The notes: generated from the sequence alone by a model not told the origin. A DNA stretch of 6,508 nucleotides from Bacteroidales bacterium UBA1735 (GCA_002315745.1 DCID01000055.1:1-6508), one strand, 5' to 3'. Shown: positions 1 through 6,380, counted from the stretch's first letter. Program-made: numbers and translations.

Positions 1-3000
1 TCCGAGAACGACGAATCAACCGTCGTGGCACAGTATAAGATACGCGAACGCCGTTCCGATAGTTACCAGTCCGAAGCAGCCCTCGAGAAAGCCTTTATCG
101 AACAACTGCAGGAACAGGGCTATGACTACCTACCTATCAACGACGAGACAGCGCTCATCGCTAACCTCCGTGCACAACTTGAACGCCTCAATCACATTAC
201 CTTCACCGATAAGGAATGGGATACGTTCCTGCATGAGGATATATGCAACCCCAAACTCTCCATTCCACAAAAGACCCATATCATCCAAGAAGACCATATC
301 CGTAACCTTCGACGCGAGGATGGGTCGGTTAAGAACATCTACCTCATCGATAAAGTCGTACTTGCCAATAACCGCCTACAAGTCATCAATCAGTACCAAA
401 CATCTGCCCCATCGCCTTTAGGAGAGGGGAACGGGGAAAGGCTTAATCGCTACGATGTGACGATACTGGTCAACGGCTTACCCCTCGTTCATATCGAACT
501 CAAACGGCGCGGAGTAGCCATCAAAGAAGCCTTTAATCAGATCAACCGCTACCAACGCGACTCGTTCTGGGTGGGCTCTGGACTATATAACTATGTGCAG
601 ATGTTCGTCATCTCCAATGGCACTGAGACCAAGTACTACTCCAACACCACCCGATTCAAACATGTGTGGGATAACCGCAAGTATGAGGCTAACCCTAACC
701 GCAACCGAAAGATAGCGTCTAACTCGTTCGAATTCACTTCCTACTGGGCAGACCGTACGAACAAGATCATCCCCGACCTCGTGGACTTCACCGCCACTTT
801 CTTCAACCGCCTCACCCTGTTACAGGTGCTCACTAAGTACTGCGTGATGACCGTGGATGAAGACTTACTAGTGATGCGCCCGTATCAGATCTCGGCTACC
901 GAAGCCATCCTGCAACGCATCCTCACCTCGTCTAACCGTAAGGACTGGGGACGCCTCTCGTCCGGTGGATACATCTGGCACACCACAGGTAGCGGTAAGA
1001 CCCTCACATCCTTCAAGACCGCACGGCTCGCGTCCCGAATGGAGGGGATAGACAAAGTGATGTTCGTCGTCGATCGCAAAGACCTCGACTATCAGACTAT
1101 GCGCGAGTATGACCGCTTCGAGAAAGGCGCTGCTAATAGTAGTAAGAACACCACCCAACTCAAAAAGAACATCGAGGATCCGAACTGCCATATCCTGATC
1201 ACCACCATACAGAAGTTAGCCATCTTCGTACAGAAGAATGCCCAACATCCTATCTATAACCAGCACGTGGTCATCATCTTCGACGAGTGCCACCGCTCGC
1301 AGTTTGGCGAGATGCACGCGGCTATCGTTAAACGATTCAAACGCTACCACCTCTTTGGTTTCACAGGTACGCCTATCTTTGCCGAGAACGCAGGCGCATA
1401 TAGTCATCCCGAGTTCTGCACCACAGAGCAAGCCTTCGGCGACCGACTGCATATATACACCATCGTCGATGCTATCCGTGACCATAATGTGCTGCCATTC
1501 CGTGTGGACTATATATCCACCATGCGCGAAGCCGAACATATCGCCGACGAACGCGTGCCCAATATCGACCGCGAGCGAGCACTGATGGCTCCCGAACGCA
1601 TACAGAACATCGTGCGTTATGTGCTCGATAACTATGACCGCAAGACCAAACGCAATGATGTCTATCAACTCAAAGCCAAGCGCGTCATGGGCTTTAACTC
1701 CATCTTCTGCTGCGCATCCGTTCCTGCTGCTAAGCAGTACTACGAAGCCTTCAAGAACGCACAAGCCTCTTTACCCGCCACACAACGACTCAAGATAGGA
1801 CTCATCTACTCCTACGGCGTCAACGAGGACTTAGACGGACTGATCCAAGACGAGAACTCCGATGACACTTCTGCCCTCGATGCTGCTTCACGCGACTTCC
1901 TCGAATTAGCCATACAGGACTACAATGCGATGTTCGGAATGAACTTCGATACATCCGCGGAGCAGTTCCAAAACTACTACAAGGACATCAGCCAACGCAT
2001 GAAGAACCGCGAGTTAGATATGCTCATTGTGGTCAACATGTTCCTCACAGGCTTCGATGCCACAACCCTCAATACACTCTGGGTGGATAAGAACCTGCGC
2101 CAACATGGCTTACTACAAGCCTACTCGCGTACCAACCGCATATTGAACAGCATCAAGACCTTTGGAAACATCGTGTGCTTCCGCGACCTCGAAGAGCGCA
2201 CCAACGATGCCATCTCCCTCTTTGGCGATAGTGAAGCAGGCGGGCTCGTGCTCCTGCGTAGTTTTAACGACTACTACCTCGGCTACGATGACGAGAAAGG
2301 CAAACACCATCCGGGCTATGTCGATGTCATTGCACAACTGCACATGAACTACCCCCATGCCGACATACTGAACATGGGCGAGGAGGATCAGAAGGGATTT
2401 ATCAAACTCTTTGGCGCTGTGCTGCGTTCCGTCAATGTACTCACTACCTTTGACCAGTTCGCCGGGCAAGAAGTGATCACCGAAGCCGACATGCAGGACT
2501 ATAAGTCCCTCTACCTTGACCTCAAAGATAAATATCGCCCATCAACCCACGATGCCGTGGATATAAACGACGATATCGTCTTCGAGATGGAACTCATCAA
2601 GCAAGTAGAGATCAATATCGACTATATCCTGTCGCTCGTCGAGAAACTGCACGACCAACACCTCGATAATAAAGAGATACGGTTACAGATTGAGCGAGCA
2701 GTCAACTCTTCGCCTACGCTGCGTGGTAAGAAAGAACTGATCGAAGACTTCATCGCCCAACTCACACCCGAGAGCAATGTCAACGACGAATGGCACACTT
2801 TCGTTCAACGCCAACAGCGTGAACAGTTAGAGCGTATCATCGCTGAGGAGAACCTCAACCACGACGAGACCATACATTTCATGCAACGCGCCTTCGAGGA
2901 AGGACAAGTAGCCGAGGAAGGTACCGATGTGGTCAAGATATTGCCACCCATGCCACTCTTCGGTAAAGCACAAGAACGGAGCCTCAAAAAACGCAATGTC

Positions 3001-3096
3001 CTCGACCGACTCAAAGACTTCTTCACTCGCTTCTTCGATATATCCGACGGCATCGATTCCACCCGTCCTATCGGCAGTAGTATAATTAACCCCTAA
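1..3096 (+). CDS. hsdR: Type I restriction enzyme R subunit (HsdR), 5' end outside window
   Basis: HsdR is the ATP-dependent DNA translocase and nuclease of type I restriction enzymes; with HsdM and HsdS it cuts unmethylated foreign DNA in the cytoplasm. Numbering from the GTG at 25, the N-terminal PD-(D/E)XK nuclease shows D144, the ELK triad (E158, K160) and a QxxxY motif (Q172, Y176). The SF2 helicase motor follows: Walker A in HTTGSGKT (319-326), DECH (420-423), TGTP (447-450), MFLTGFDA (672-679) and the motif VI-like QAYSRTNR (698-705). The remaining 300 or so residues fit the helical C-terminal part that contacts the methyltransferase. About 1,030 residues is normal for the family. GTG 25 is probably not the start: the frame is open to base 1, and the upstream residues SENDESTV continue into VAQYK, resembling the ESTVVAEY-type N-terminus I recall from HsdR homologues; no Shine-Dalgarno sequence precedes GTG 25. 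All key motifs are intact. A short palindrome-derived insert lies at residues 128-140. Codons are strongly C-ending, unlike the ATPase genes downstream. hsdM and hsdS are not in the window. Confidence 0.96.
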   Translation, partial: SENDESTVVAQYKIRERRSDSYQSEAALEKAFIEQLQEQGYDYLPINDETALIANLRAQLERLNHITFTDKEWDTFLHEDICNPKLSIPQKTHIIQEDHIRNLRREDGSVKNIYLIDKVVLANNRLQVINQYQTSAPSPLGEGNGERLNRYDVTILVNGLPLVHIELKRRGVAIKEAFNQINRYQRDSFWVGSGLYNYVQMFVISNGTETKYYSNTTRFKHVWDNRKYEANPNRNRKIASNSFEFTSYWADRTNKIIPDLVDFTATFFNRLTLLQVLTKYCVMTVDEDLLVMRPYQISATEAILQRILTSSNRKDWGRLSSGGYIWHTTGSGKTLTSFKTARLASRMEGIDKVMFVVDRKDLDYQTMREYDRFEKGAANSSKNTTQLKKNIEDPNCHILITTIQKLAIFVQKNAQHPIYNQHVVIIFDECHRSQFGEMHAAIVKRFKRYHLFGFTGTPIFAENAGAYSHPEFCTTEQAFGDRLHIYTIVDAIRDHNVLPFRVDYISTMREAEHIADERVPNIDRERALMAPERIQNIVRYVLDNYDRKTKRNDVYQLKAKRVMGFNSIFCCASVPAAKQYYEAFKNAQASLPATQRLKIGLIYSYGVNEDLDGLIQDENSDDTSALDAASRDFLELAIQDYNAMFGMNFDTSAEQFQNYYKDISQRMKNRELDMLIVVNMFLTGFDATTLNTLWVDKNLRQHGLLQAYSRTNRILNSIKTFGNIVCFRDLEERTNDAISLFGDSEAGGLVLLRSFNDYYLGYDDEKGKHHPGYVDVIAQLHMNYPHADILNMGEEDQKGFIKLFGAVLRSVNVLTTFDQFAGQEVITEADMQDYKSLYLDLKDKYRPSTHDAVDINDDIVFEMELIKQVEINIDYILSLVEKLHDQHLDNKEIRLQIERAVNSSPTLRGKKELIEDFIAQLTPESNVNDEWHTFVQRQQREQLERIIAEENLNHDETIHFMQRAFEEGQVAEEGTDVVKILPPMPLFGKAQERSLKKRNVLDRLKDFFTRFFDISDGIDSTRPIGSSIINP
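406..442. repeat. REP-like palindromic element inserted in frame in hsdR
   Basis: GCCTTT (414-419) and AAAGGC (437-442) form a perfect 6-bp inverted repeat around a purine-rich loop with two G4 runs (426-429, 433-436), preceded by CCCC (407-410). It is translated as APSPLGEGNGERL (HsdR residues 128-140). This low-complexity Pro/Gly/Glu peptide resembles the SPLGEGxGE translations that I recall from interspersed palindromes in many bacteria. It sits between the QVINQYQ stretch and the NRYDVT strand carrying nuclease residue D144, a probable surface loop. The palindrome and its odd composition are visible; its identity as an inserted mobile repeat is inferred. Confidence 0.6.
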
Positions 3097-3102
3097 TGCC
3101 CC

Positions 3103-3207
3103 ATGACCATTCATAAAAACGACATAGTACGATTCTTGGACTCCGTAGGTGGGGGGAAGGTGATCCAAGTGGACGAGGAGGGGGATTATAATAAGTTAGT
3201 ACCTTGA
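3103..3207 (+). pseudogene. Truncated N-terminus of a DUF2027/Smr-family protein
   Basis: An ATG six bases after the hsdR stop opens a 34-codon frame that ends in TGA. Its first 27 residues, MTIHKNDIVRFLDSVGGGKV followed by IQVDEEG, match the pattern of DUF2027 proteins, Bacteroidota proteins of several hundred residues with an N-terminal beta domain and a C-terminal Smr (MutS2-like) nuclease domain; the VRFL(N/D)xVGGG stretch is characteristic. The expected continuation (an EDEDGFE-type strand) is missing. The last residues, DYNKLVP, are antisense to the 3' end of the ATPase gene, overlapping it by 22 bases. The likely history is that hsdR was followed by a DUF2027 gene, later cut near 3178-3186 when the ATPase DNA arrived. 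No Shine-Dalgarno sequence is seen. A real 34-residue peptide cannot be excluded. The family call is from memory of the motif. Confidence 0.6.
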
Positions 3208-4403
3208 TCTAAAAGTAAGAAGTCAAACAGACCAAGATGCAAAATGCCATCGTTGTCGTTCCACATGTGTCCGGTGTCTGCGGTAATCAGTACTTTACGA
3301 AAAGCATCCGGAATTCGTAACATAGAACGTTTCTCTCGATCCGTCTGCTCGTCATCATTTAATGTATATACCGACTGAATATAGATGCGTAGAGACCCTT
3401 GATTAACTACAAAATCCACCTCCTTGGCATCCACTTGTCCCACATCAACCGAACCACCTCGCCTACGCAGGTCGGTATATAGAATATTCTCCATCAAGTG
3501 CCCCTTGTCGATTTGACGGAAACGAAGGATAGAATTTCGAATACCAGGGTCCACAAAGTAAAATTTAGGTAGTGTGCCTATATAGCGTTTGCCACGTATA
3601 TCATATCGTTGGGCACGTTCTATCAAGAAGGAATCTTCTAGATATTCCAACCATCTGCTAATTGTCAGCGATGAAACTTTCTTCCCAGCTACACTATGGA
3701 ATGTGTTGCTTAAATTGGTAGGATTACATGGGCTCCCCAATTGCGAAGCGACTACTTGCAGCAGTTCGTCTAGCAATTGCTTTTGGCGCAAATGGTAGCG
3801 ACCTATTACATCTTTCAAATAAACACTCTGCCATATTTCATTCAGAAAATCCTGCTTTTCCTTATCGGTGTGATAATTCAATATCTGAGGCAGTCCGCCA
3901 TAGCGCATATACTCCTCCCAGCCTTGCTGCCGAGTGCCTGAATAAACACTCATAAATTCAGCAAACGAGAGCGGATAGAGACGGATTTCCCATCCTCGAC
4001 CTCTAAACTCGGTCACCACATCTTTACTAAGAAACTTGGAATTCGAGCCTGTGACAAACGTCTCTGCATTGGGGATGTGTAATAGTGAGTTGAGCACATC
4101 TGTAAACTCCGCCACCATCTGCACTTCATCTAATAAGATATAATAGGTACTGTCGTCTACGATGCGGGCGTGAATATATTGCAACAACACATCAGGATTA
4201 CGAAATTCTTTATTCATTCGATTCTCCAGATTAATAGCAATAATATGGTCATCAGCAGCACCTTGATCACGCAACCAATCACGAAAGATAGTAAAGAGTA
4301 AATACGACTTGCCACATCTGCGCACTCCCGTCAGAATTTTAATCATTCCTGTACCAATCGAAGCAGTGAGTTGATGAAGGTAATAATCACGATTTATTAG
4401 CAT
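3186..4403 (-). CDS. AAA_14/DUF4143-type ATPase
   Basis: This is a 405-residue P-loop ATPase of the archaeal/bacterial class with an N-terminal AAA_14 domain and a C-terminal DUF4143 domain. Walker A is GVRRCGKS (26-33), Walker B is ILLDE (89-93) followed by VQ, the sensor-like VTGSNS lies at 117-122, and RGRG (134-137) precedes LYPLSF. A winged-helix-like segment spans about 230-275, and the family hallmark YFVDPGIRN is at 282-290. The C-terminal restriction-endonuclease-like fold keeps E305, E328 and D330, but the usual final E-x-K is QSV (343-345), so nuclease activity is doubtful. No signal peptide or membrane segment is apparent. The start MLINRDYYLHQL suits the family. It is transcribed towards hsdR and divergently from the second ATPase, from a consensus promoter and a leader of about 75 nt. 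Cellular function is unknown for the family; proposed roles include mobile-element or toxin-like functions. Length and motifs indicate an intact gene. Confidence 0.93.
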   Translation of the reverse strand: MLINRDYYLHQLTASIGTGMIKILTGVRRCGKSYLLFTIFRDWLRDQGAADDHIIAINLENRMNKEFRNPDVLLQYIHARIVDDSTYYILLDEVQMVAEFTDVLNSLLHIPNAETFVTGSNSKFLSKDVVTEFRGRGWEIRLYPLSFAEFMSVYSGTRQQGWEEYMRYGGLPQILNYHTDKEKQDFLNEIWQSVYLKDVIGRYHLRQKQLLDELLQVVASQLGSPCNPTNLSNTFHSVAGKKVSSLTISRWLEYLEDSFLIERAQRYDIRGKRYIGTLPKFYFVDPGIRNSILRFRQIDKGHLMENILYTDLRRRGGSVDVGQVDAKEVDFVVNQGSLRIYIQSVYTLNDDEQTDREKRSMLRIPDAFRKVLITADTGHMWNDNDGILHLGLFDFLLLDQGTNLL

Positions 4404-4486
4404 ACTACTTAAAATTTATATCAAAATACATAACTTTTTTAAGTAAATCGGTACTTTTCATTACCGTATACTTTTATTTTCGGCTG

Positions 4487-4518
4487 CAAAGGTACTGTTT
4501 TTTTTTGGAATATCCAAA
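4487..4518 (-). promoter_or_regulatory. Bacteroidota-type promoter for the left ATPase gene
   Basis: On the minus strand TTTG (4518-4515), 20 intervening bases and TACCTTTG (4494-4487) match both parts of the Bacteroidota consensus TTTG / TAnnTTTG. Transcription would begin near 4480, leaving a leader of roughly 75 nt before the ATG at 4403. The leader has no Shine-Dalgarno sequence. Confidence 0.75.
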
Positions 4519-4526
4519 TTTTTGAA

Positions 4527-4540
4527 CAAAAAAGTGCAAA
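4527..4540. repeat. 14-bp inverted repeat, left copy
   Basis: CAAAAAAGTGCAAA is perfectly inverted at 4877-4890. Both copies are followed, in their own orientation, by a similar ATATTTTTT tract, directly here and after a short insertion in the other copy. The pair encloses the orphan coding fragment and may derive from duplicated upstream regions. Confidence 0.65.
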
Positions 4541-4573
4541 TATTTTTTCTTTTGCGGGGGGAGGGATAGGTGC
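4538..4573. repeat. Mosaic interspersed repeat, left copy
   Basis: Bases 4538-4560 (AAATA, six T, CTTTTGC, five G) form a 23-bp perfect inverted match to 6166-6188. The adjoining block GGGGAGGGATAGGTGC (4558-4573) matches the reverse complement of 6190-6205 at 15 of 16 positions. The two blocks lie in a different order in the second copy, so this is a mosaic of a repeat family rather than a simple terminal repeat. Confidence 0.75.
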
Positions 4574-4610
4574 GATGGGCGGTGGATGGCATCCACCTAT
4601 AAATCAATAG

Positions 4611-4820
4611 GAGTGCGTGCTGGACAGCTACCCGCGGAACCTCAAAGTCTATAGAGGAAAGCGGATCAATGTAGCCAAAACTAGCGATGGACATTACGTC
4701 GTTAACTTCCGCCATCTCGAACTGGACACTAAGTTACAACCCCGTTCCGTAGGACAGAGTCTCATCCAAGAACTGAAAGCTGCTGTCTTTTCCTACACTT
4801 GGGGCTCTTTTTGTAAGTGA
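4611..4820 (+). pseudogene. Unidentified coding fragment (remnant or small ORF)
   Basis: After an in-frame TAG at 4608-4610, an open frame runs 69 codons to TGA at 4818-4820; the first possible start is GTG 4617, which follows AGGAG (4609-4613) by only three bases. The translation includes KVYRGKRINVAKTSDGHYVV and NFRHLELDTKLQPRSVGQSL, an ordinary globular-looking composition. Its G/C-richer, C-ending codons (AAC, CTC, GAC, ATC) resemble hsdR rather than the flanking A/T-rich DNA. I do not recognise the family. The lack of a promoter, the poor start and the last residues (TWGSFCK) running into T-rich sequence suggest a remnant of a larger gene cut at both ends by insertion of neighbouring DNA. 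A genuine small protein of 67 residues remains possible. Confidence 0.4.
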
Positions 4821-4876
4821 TATTTATCTTTTTTGTGCCGAGCGTTGACCTTTTTTTGGCAAAAAATATCACCCTT

Positions 4877-4890
4877 TTTGCACTTTTTTG
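4877..4890. repeat. 14-bp inverted repeat, right copy
   Basis: TTTGCACTTTTTTG is the exact reverse complement of 4527-4540. It lies just upstream of the promoter of the second ATPase gene. Confidence 0.65.
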
Positions 4891-4898
4891 CTGGAAAA

Positions 4899-4930
4899 CT
4901 TGCGTATGTCAAAAATAATATGTAATTTTG
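4899..4930 (+). promoter_or_regulatory. Bacteroidota-type promoter for the right ATPase gene
   Basis: CTTG (4899-4902), 20 bases and TAATTTTG (4923-4930) match the Bacteroidota TTTG / TAnnTTTG promoter, with a perfect -7 element and three of four bases at -33. The spacing equals that of the divergent promoter. Transcription would start near 4937, about 28 nt before the ATG at 4965. Confidence 0.75.
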
Positions 4931-4953
4931 CACCCAAATTCCGAAATTACATA
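4919..4953. promoter_or_regulatory. 10-bp palindrome over the promoter (candidate operator)
   Basis: TATGTAATTT (4919-4928) and AAATTACATA (4944-4953) are perfect inverted repeats separated by 15 bases. The left arm overlaps the -7 element and the right arm lies just after the expected transcription start. This placement suits a repressor operator; no repressor gene is visible in the window. Chance occurrence in A/T-rich DNA is the main alternative. Confidence 0.5.
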
Positions 4954-4964
4954 AAAATACTACT

Positions 4965-6131
4965 ATGAATGATTCCGTTTACATCCATCGTGCGATAGAG
5001 CAAATTATCCTTGAGGCAGCACAATACTTTAGCGTTATATCGGTTACAGGTTCTCGTCAATCTGGTAAATCCACCCTGCTGAAACATCTCTTTAGCGATG
5101 TTCCGTGTTATAGTATGAAGGATGTCCATGTCCGCGAGTTCGCTGCAACTGACCCTGTGGCTTTTTTGAACCAGCATGATAGTATGATGATAGATGAGGT
5201 GCAGAAAGTGCCCACCTTGTTAGAATATATCCAAGGCATAGTGGACAATCATCCTCAACGTCGATTCTATCTGACTGGCAGTAGTAACTTAGAACTTCTG
5301 AAAGGACTATCCGAATCTTTACCGGGTCGTGCTGGTGTGTTTGAATTACTGCCCATGTCTATGGCAGAAACATCGGAACGTACCCAATCTATGACCACGG
5401 ATGAATTACTTTTTAATGGTCTCTATCCTGCTATTTGTGCTGGCAAAAATAAAGCGCACTTGTTCTATCCTTCATACGTCAAGACGTATTTAGAAAAGGA
5501 TGTGCGAGACTTGCTGCAAATCAAAGATCAAATGCAGTTCCTGCGTTTTATGCGTTTATGTGCCGCAAGGGTAGGTTCCGTCTTTAATGCCAGTGAATTG
5601 GCTAATGAGGTAGGTGTGGATAGCAAAACCATCACGCATTGGATGAGTGTGTTGCAAGCTAGTTATTTGGTGGTACTTTTGCCTCCCTATTATGCTAATA
5701 TCACAAAGCGACTGATCAAGTCGCCAAAGTTATATTTTGTTGATCCGGGCTTGGCGTGCTATCTCTTGGATATAGAGTCGTCTAAACAATTGGATAAGGA
5801 TAAGATGCGCGGTAACATCTTTGAAAATCTCATTGTGATGGAGTGTATCAAGCACCGTCTCAATCAGGGGAAGGAAGCCAATACTTTCTTTTATCGTGAT
5901 TCCAATGGCAGCGAAGTCGATGTGCTGATGAAACATGATGGTCAGCTAACCGCCCTGGAGATTAAGTCTGCGATGACTTTTCATCCGTCGTTTATGCAGC
6001 ACATCCGCCATATTGATTCATGGCTCAATACTCCATGTGCAACACGCGCTGTGGTCTATACGGGCGAGTTTGAAAATACGGCAGGAGATATTCAACTGAT
6101 TAACTATCAACACTTATCAACCATGCTATAA
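4965..6131 (+). CDS. AAA_14/DUF4143-type ATPase with ExK nuclease-like C-terminus
   Basis: This 388-residue protein is a second P-loop ATPase of the AAA_14 + DUF4143 class. Walker A is GSRQSGKS (29-36), Walker B is MMIDE (74-78) followed by VQ, and the sensor-like LTGSSN lies at 103-108, followed by GRAG (121-124). A winged-helix segment (about 207-240, with SELANEVGVDSKTI) leads to the hallmark LYFVDPGLACYLL (256-268). The C-terminal domain retains a full PD-(D/E)XK-like set: E287 in IFEN, E317 and D319 in SEVD, and EIK at 332-334. Unlike its neighbour it could therefore be a catalytically competent nuclease. It appears cytoplasmic, without signal or membrane segments. The two ATPases are of different subfamilies: their Walker A and linker sequences differ widely, so they are not a recent tandem duplication. 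It has its own promoter and a leader with no Shine-Dalgarno sequence; the start MNDSVYIHRAIEQIILEA fits the family. Biological role is unknown. Confidence 0.93.
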   Translation: MNDSVYIHRAIEQIILEAAQYFSVISVTGSRQSGKSTLLKHLFSDVPCYSMKDVHVREFAATDPVAFLNQHDSMMIDEVQKVPTLLEYIQGIVDNHPQRRFYLTGSSNLELLKGLSESLPGRAGVFELLPMSMAETSERTQSMTTDELLFNGLYPAICAGKNKAHLFYPSYVKTYLEKDVRDLLQIKDQMQFLRFMRLCAARVGSVFNASELANEVGVDSKTITHWMSVLQASYLVVLLPPYYANITKRLIKSPKLYFVDPGLACYLLDIESSKQLDKDKMRGNIFENLIVMECIKHRLNQGKEANTFFYRDSNGSEVDVLMKHDGQLTALEIKSAMTFHPSFMQHIRHIDSWLNTPCATRAVVYTGEFENTAGDIQLINYQHLSTML

Positions 6132-6165
6132 CCAACAACTTACTCATTACCCCCAACCCCCACTT

Positions 6166-6205
6166 CCCCCGCAAAAGAAAAAATATTTAGCATCTATCCC
6201 TCCCC
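6166..6205. repeat. Mosaic interspersed repeat, right copy
   Basis: Bases 6166-6188 are the exact reverse complement of 4538-4560 (23 bp). The next block, GCATCTATCCCTCCCC (6190-6205), matches the reverse complement of 4558-4573 with one difference, but lies on the other side of the 23-mer compared with the left copy. Together the two copies bracket the second ATPase gene and the orphan fragment. Confidence 0.75.
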
Positions 6206-6214
6206 TTCGAGGGG
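6202..6214. repeat. Short G/C-rich hairpin
   Basis: CCCCT and AGGGG form a 5-bp stem around TCG. No U-tract follows on either strand, so it is not a convincing intrinsic terminator. It more likely belongs to the adjoining interspersed repeat and might slow RNA decay of the ATPase transcript. Confidence 0.45.
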
Positions 6215-6239
6215 GCTCGGTTGTCCCTTCTTCCTCCTC

Positions 6240-6272
6240 CGAGAGGATACCGAGACGATACCGAGAGGATAG
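6240..6272. repeat. Three tandem 11-bp repeats
   Basis: CGAGAGGATAC (6240-6250), CGAGACGATAC (6251-6261) and CGAGAGGATAG (6262-6272) are contiguous and differ by one base each from a common unit. The 11-bp period is near one helical turn, so the units would face the same side of DNA, as protein-binding iterons do. Simple slippage-generated repetition is equally possible. Confidence 0.7.
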
Positions 6273-6274
6273 CT

Positions 6275-6298
6275 CAACCACATTTCCACATTTCCACA
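6275..6298. repeat. TTTCCACA 8-mer array, left inverted arm
   Basis: Two perfect TTTCCACA units (6283-6290, 6291-6298) follow a degenerate CAACCACA. Bases 6278-6298 are a 21-bp perfect inverted match to 6443-6463. On its inner side CACAT (6295-6299) and ATGTG (6304-6308) form a small hairpin sharing the end of the array. Confidence 0.8.
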
Positions 6299-6380
6299 TA
6301 CAAATGTGCGCGAGTACGTATTTTGCATTCAAATGGTCAAAATCGGCACTTTCAGAACCCAAAATTTAAGGGGACAGGGG

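Larger units (their letters stand above)
4404..4964. other. Divergent intergenic region between the two ATPase genes
   Basis: This 561-base spacer separates two divergently transcribed ATPase genes. Its outer parts (4404-4555 and about 4820-4964) are rich in A/T homopolymers and carry one consensus promoter for each gene. The middle is G/C-richer and holds an orphan open frame (4611-4820). Repeat blocks at 4527-4573 recur inverted at 4877-4890 and 6166-6205. In the leader of the left gene, CGGTA (4449-4453) and TACCG (4462-4466) could form a small hairpin. I see no RNA gene, riboswitch or convincing terminator. Confidence 0.7.

Noticed and set aside
25..27. GTG as the true hsdR start codon
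   Set aside because: The frame is open to base 1, the upstream codons read as a family-like N-terminus, and there is no ribosome-binding site.
1216..1764. 182-codon minus-strand frame within hsdR
   Set aside because: It lies wholly antisense to the helicase motifs of an intact gene, its translation resembles no known family, and no promoter or start context supports it; it is explained by the C-ending codon bias of hsdR.
4461..4715. 84-codon minus-strand frame in the divergent spacer
   Set aside because: It runs through the left ATPase promoter and the mosaic repeat, and has a Lys/Phe-rich translation of homopolymer tracts.
4538..6188. Classical insertion sequence with terminal inverted repeats
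   Set aside because: No transposase is encoded between the repeats, no target-site duplication is visible, and the flanking shared block is in a different order in the two copies.
6202..6214. Rho-independent terminator of the second ATPase gene
   Set aside because: The stem is only 5 bp and no U-tract follows in either direction.
6147..6362. 71-codon minus-strand frame at the right end
   Set aside because: Its translation (for example MWKCGNV and a Glu/Gly-rich stretch) comes directly from the 8-mer, 11-mer and G-tract repeats, so it is a repeat artefact.
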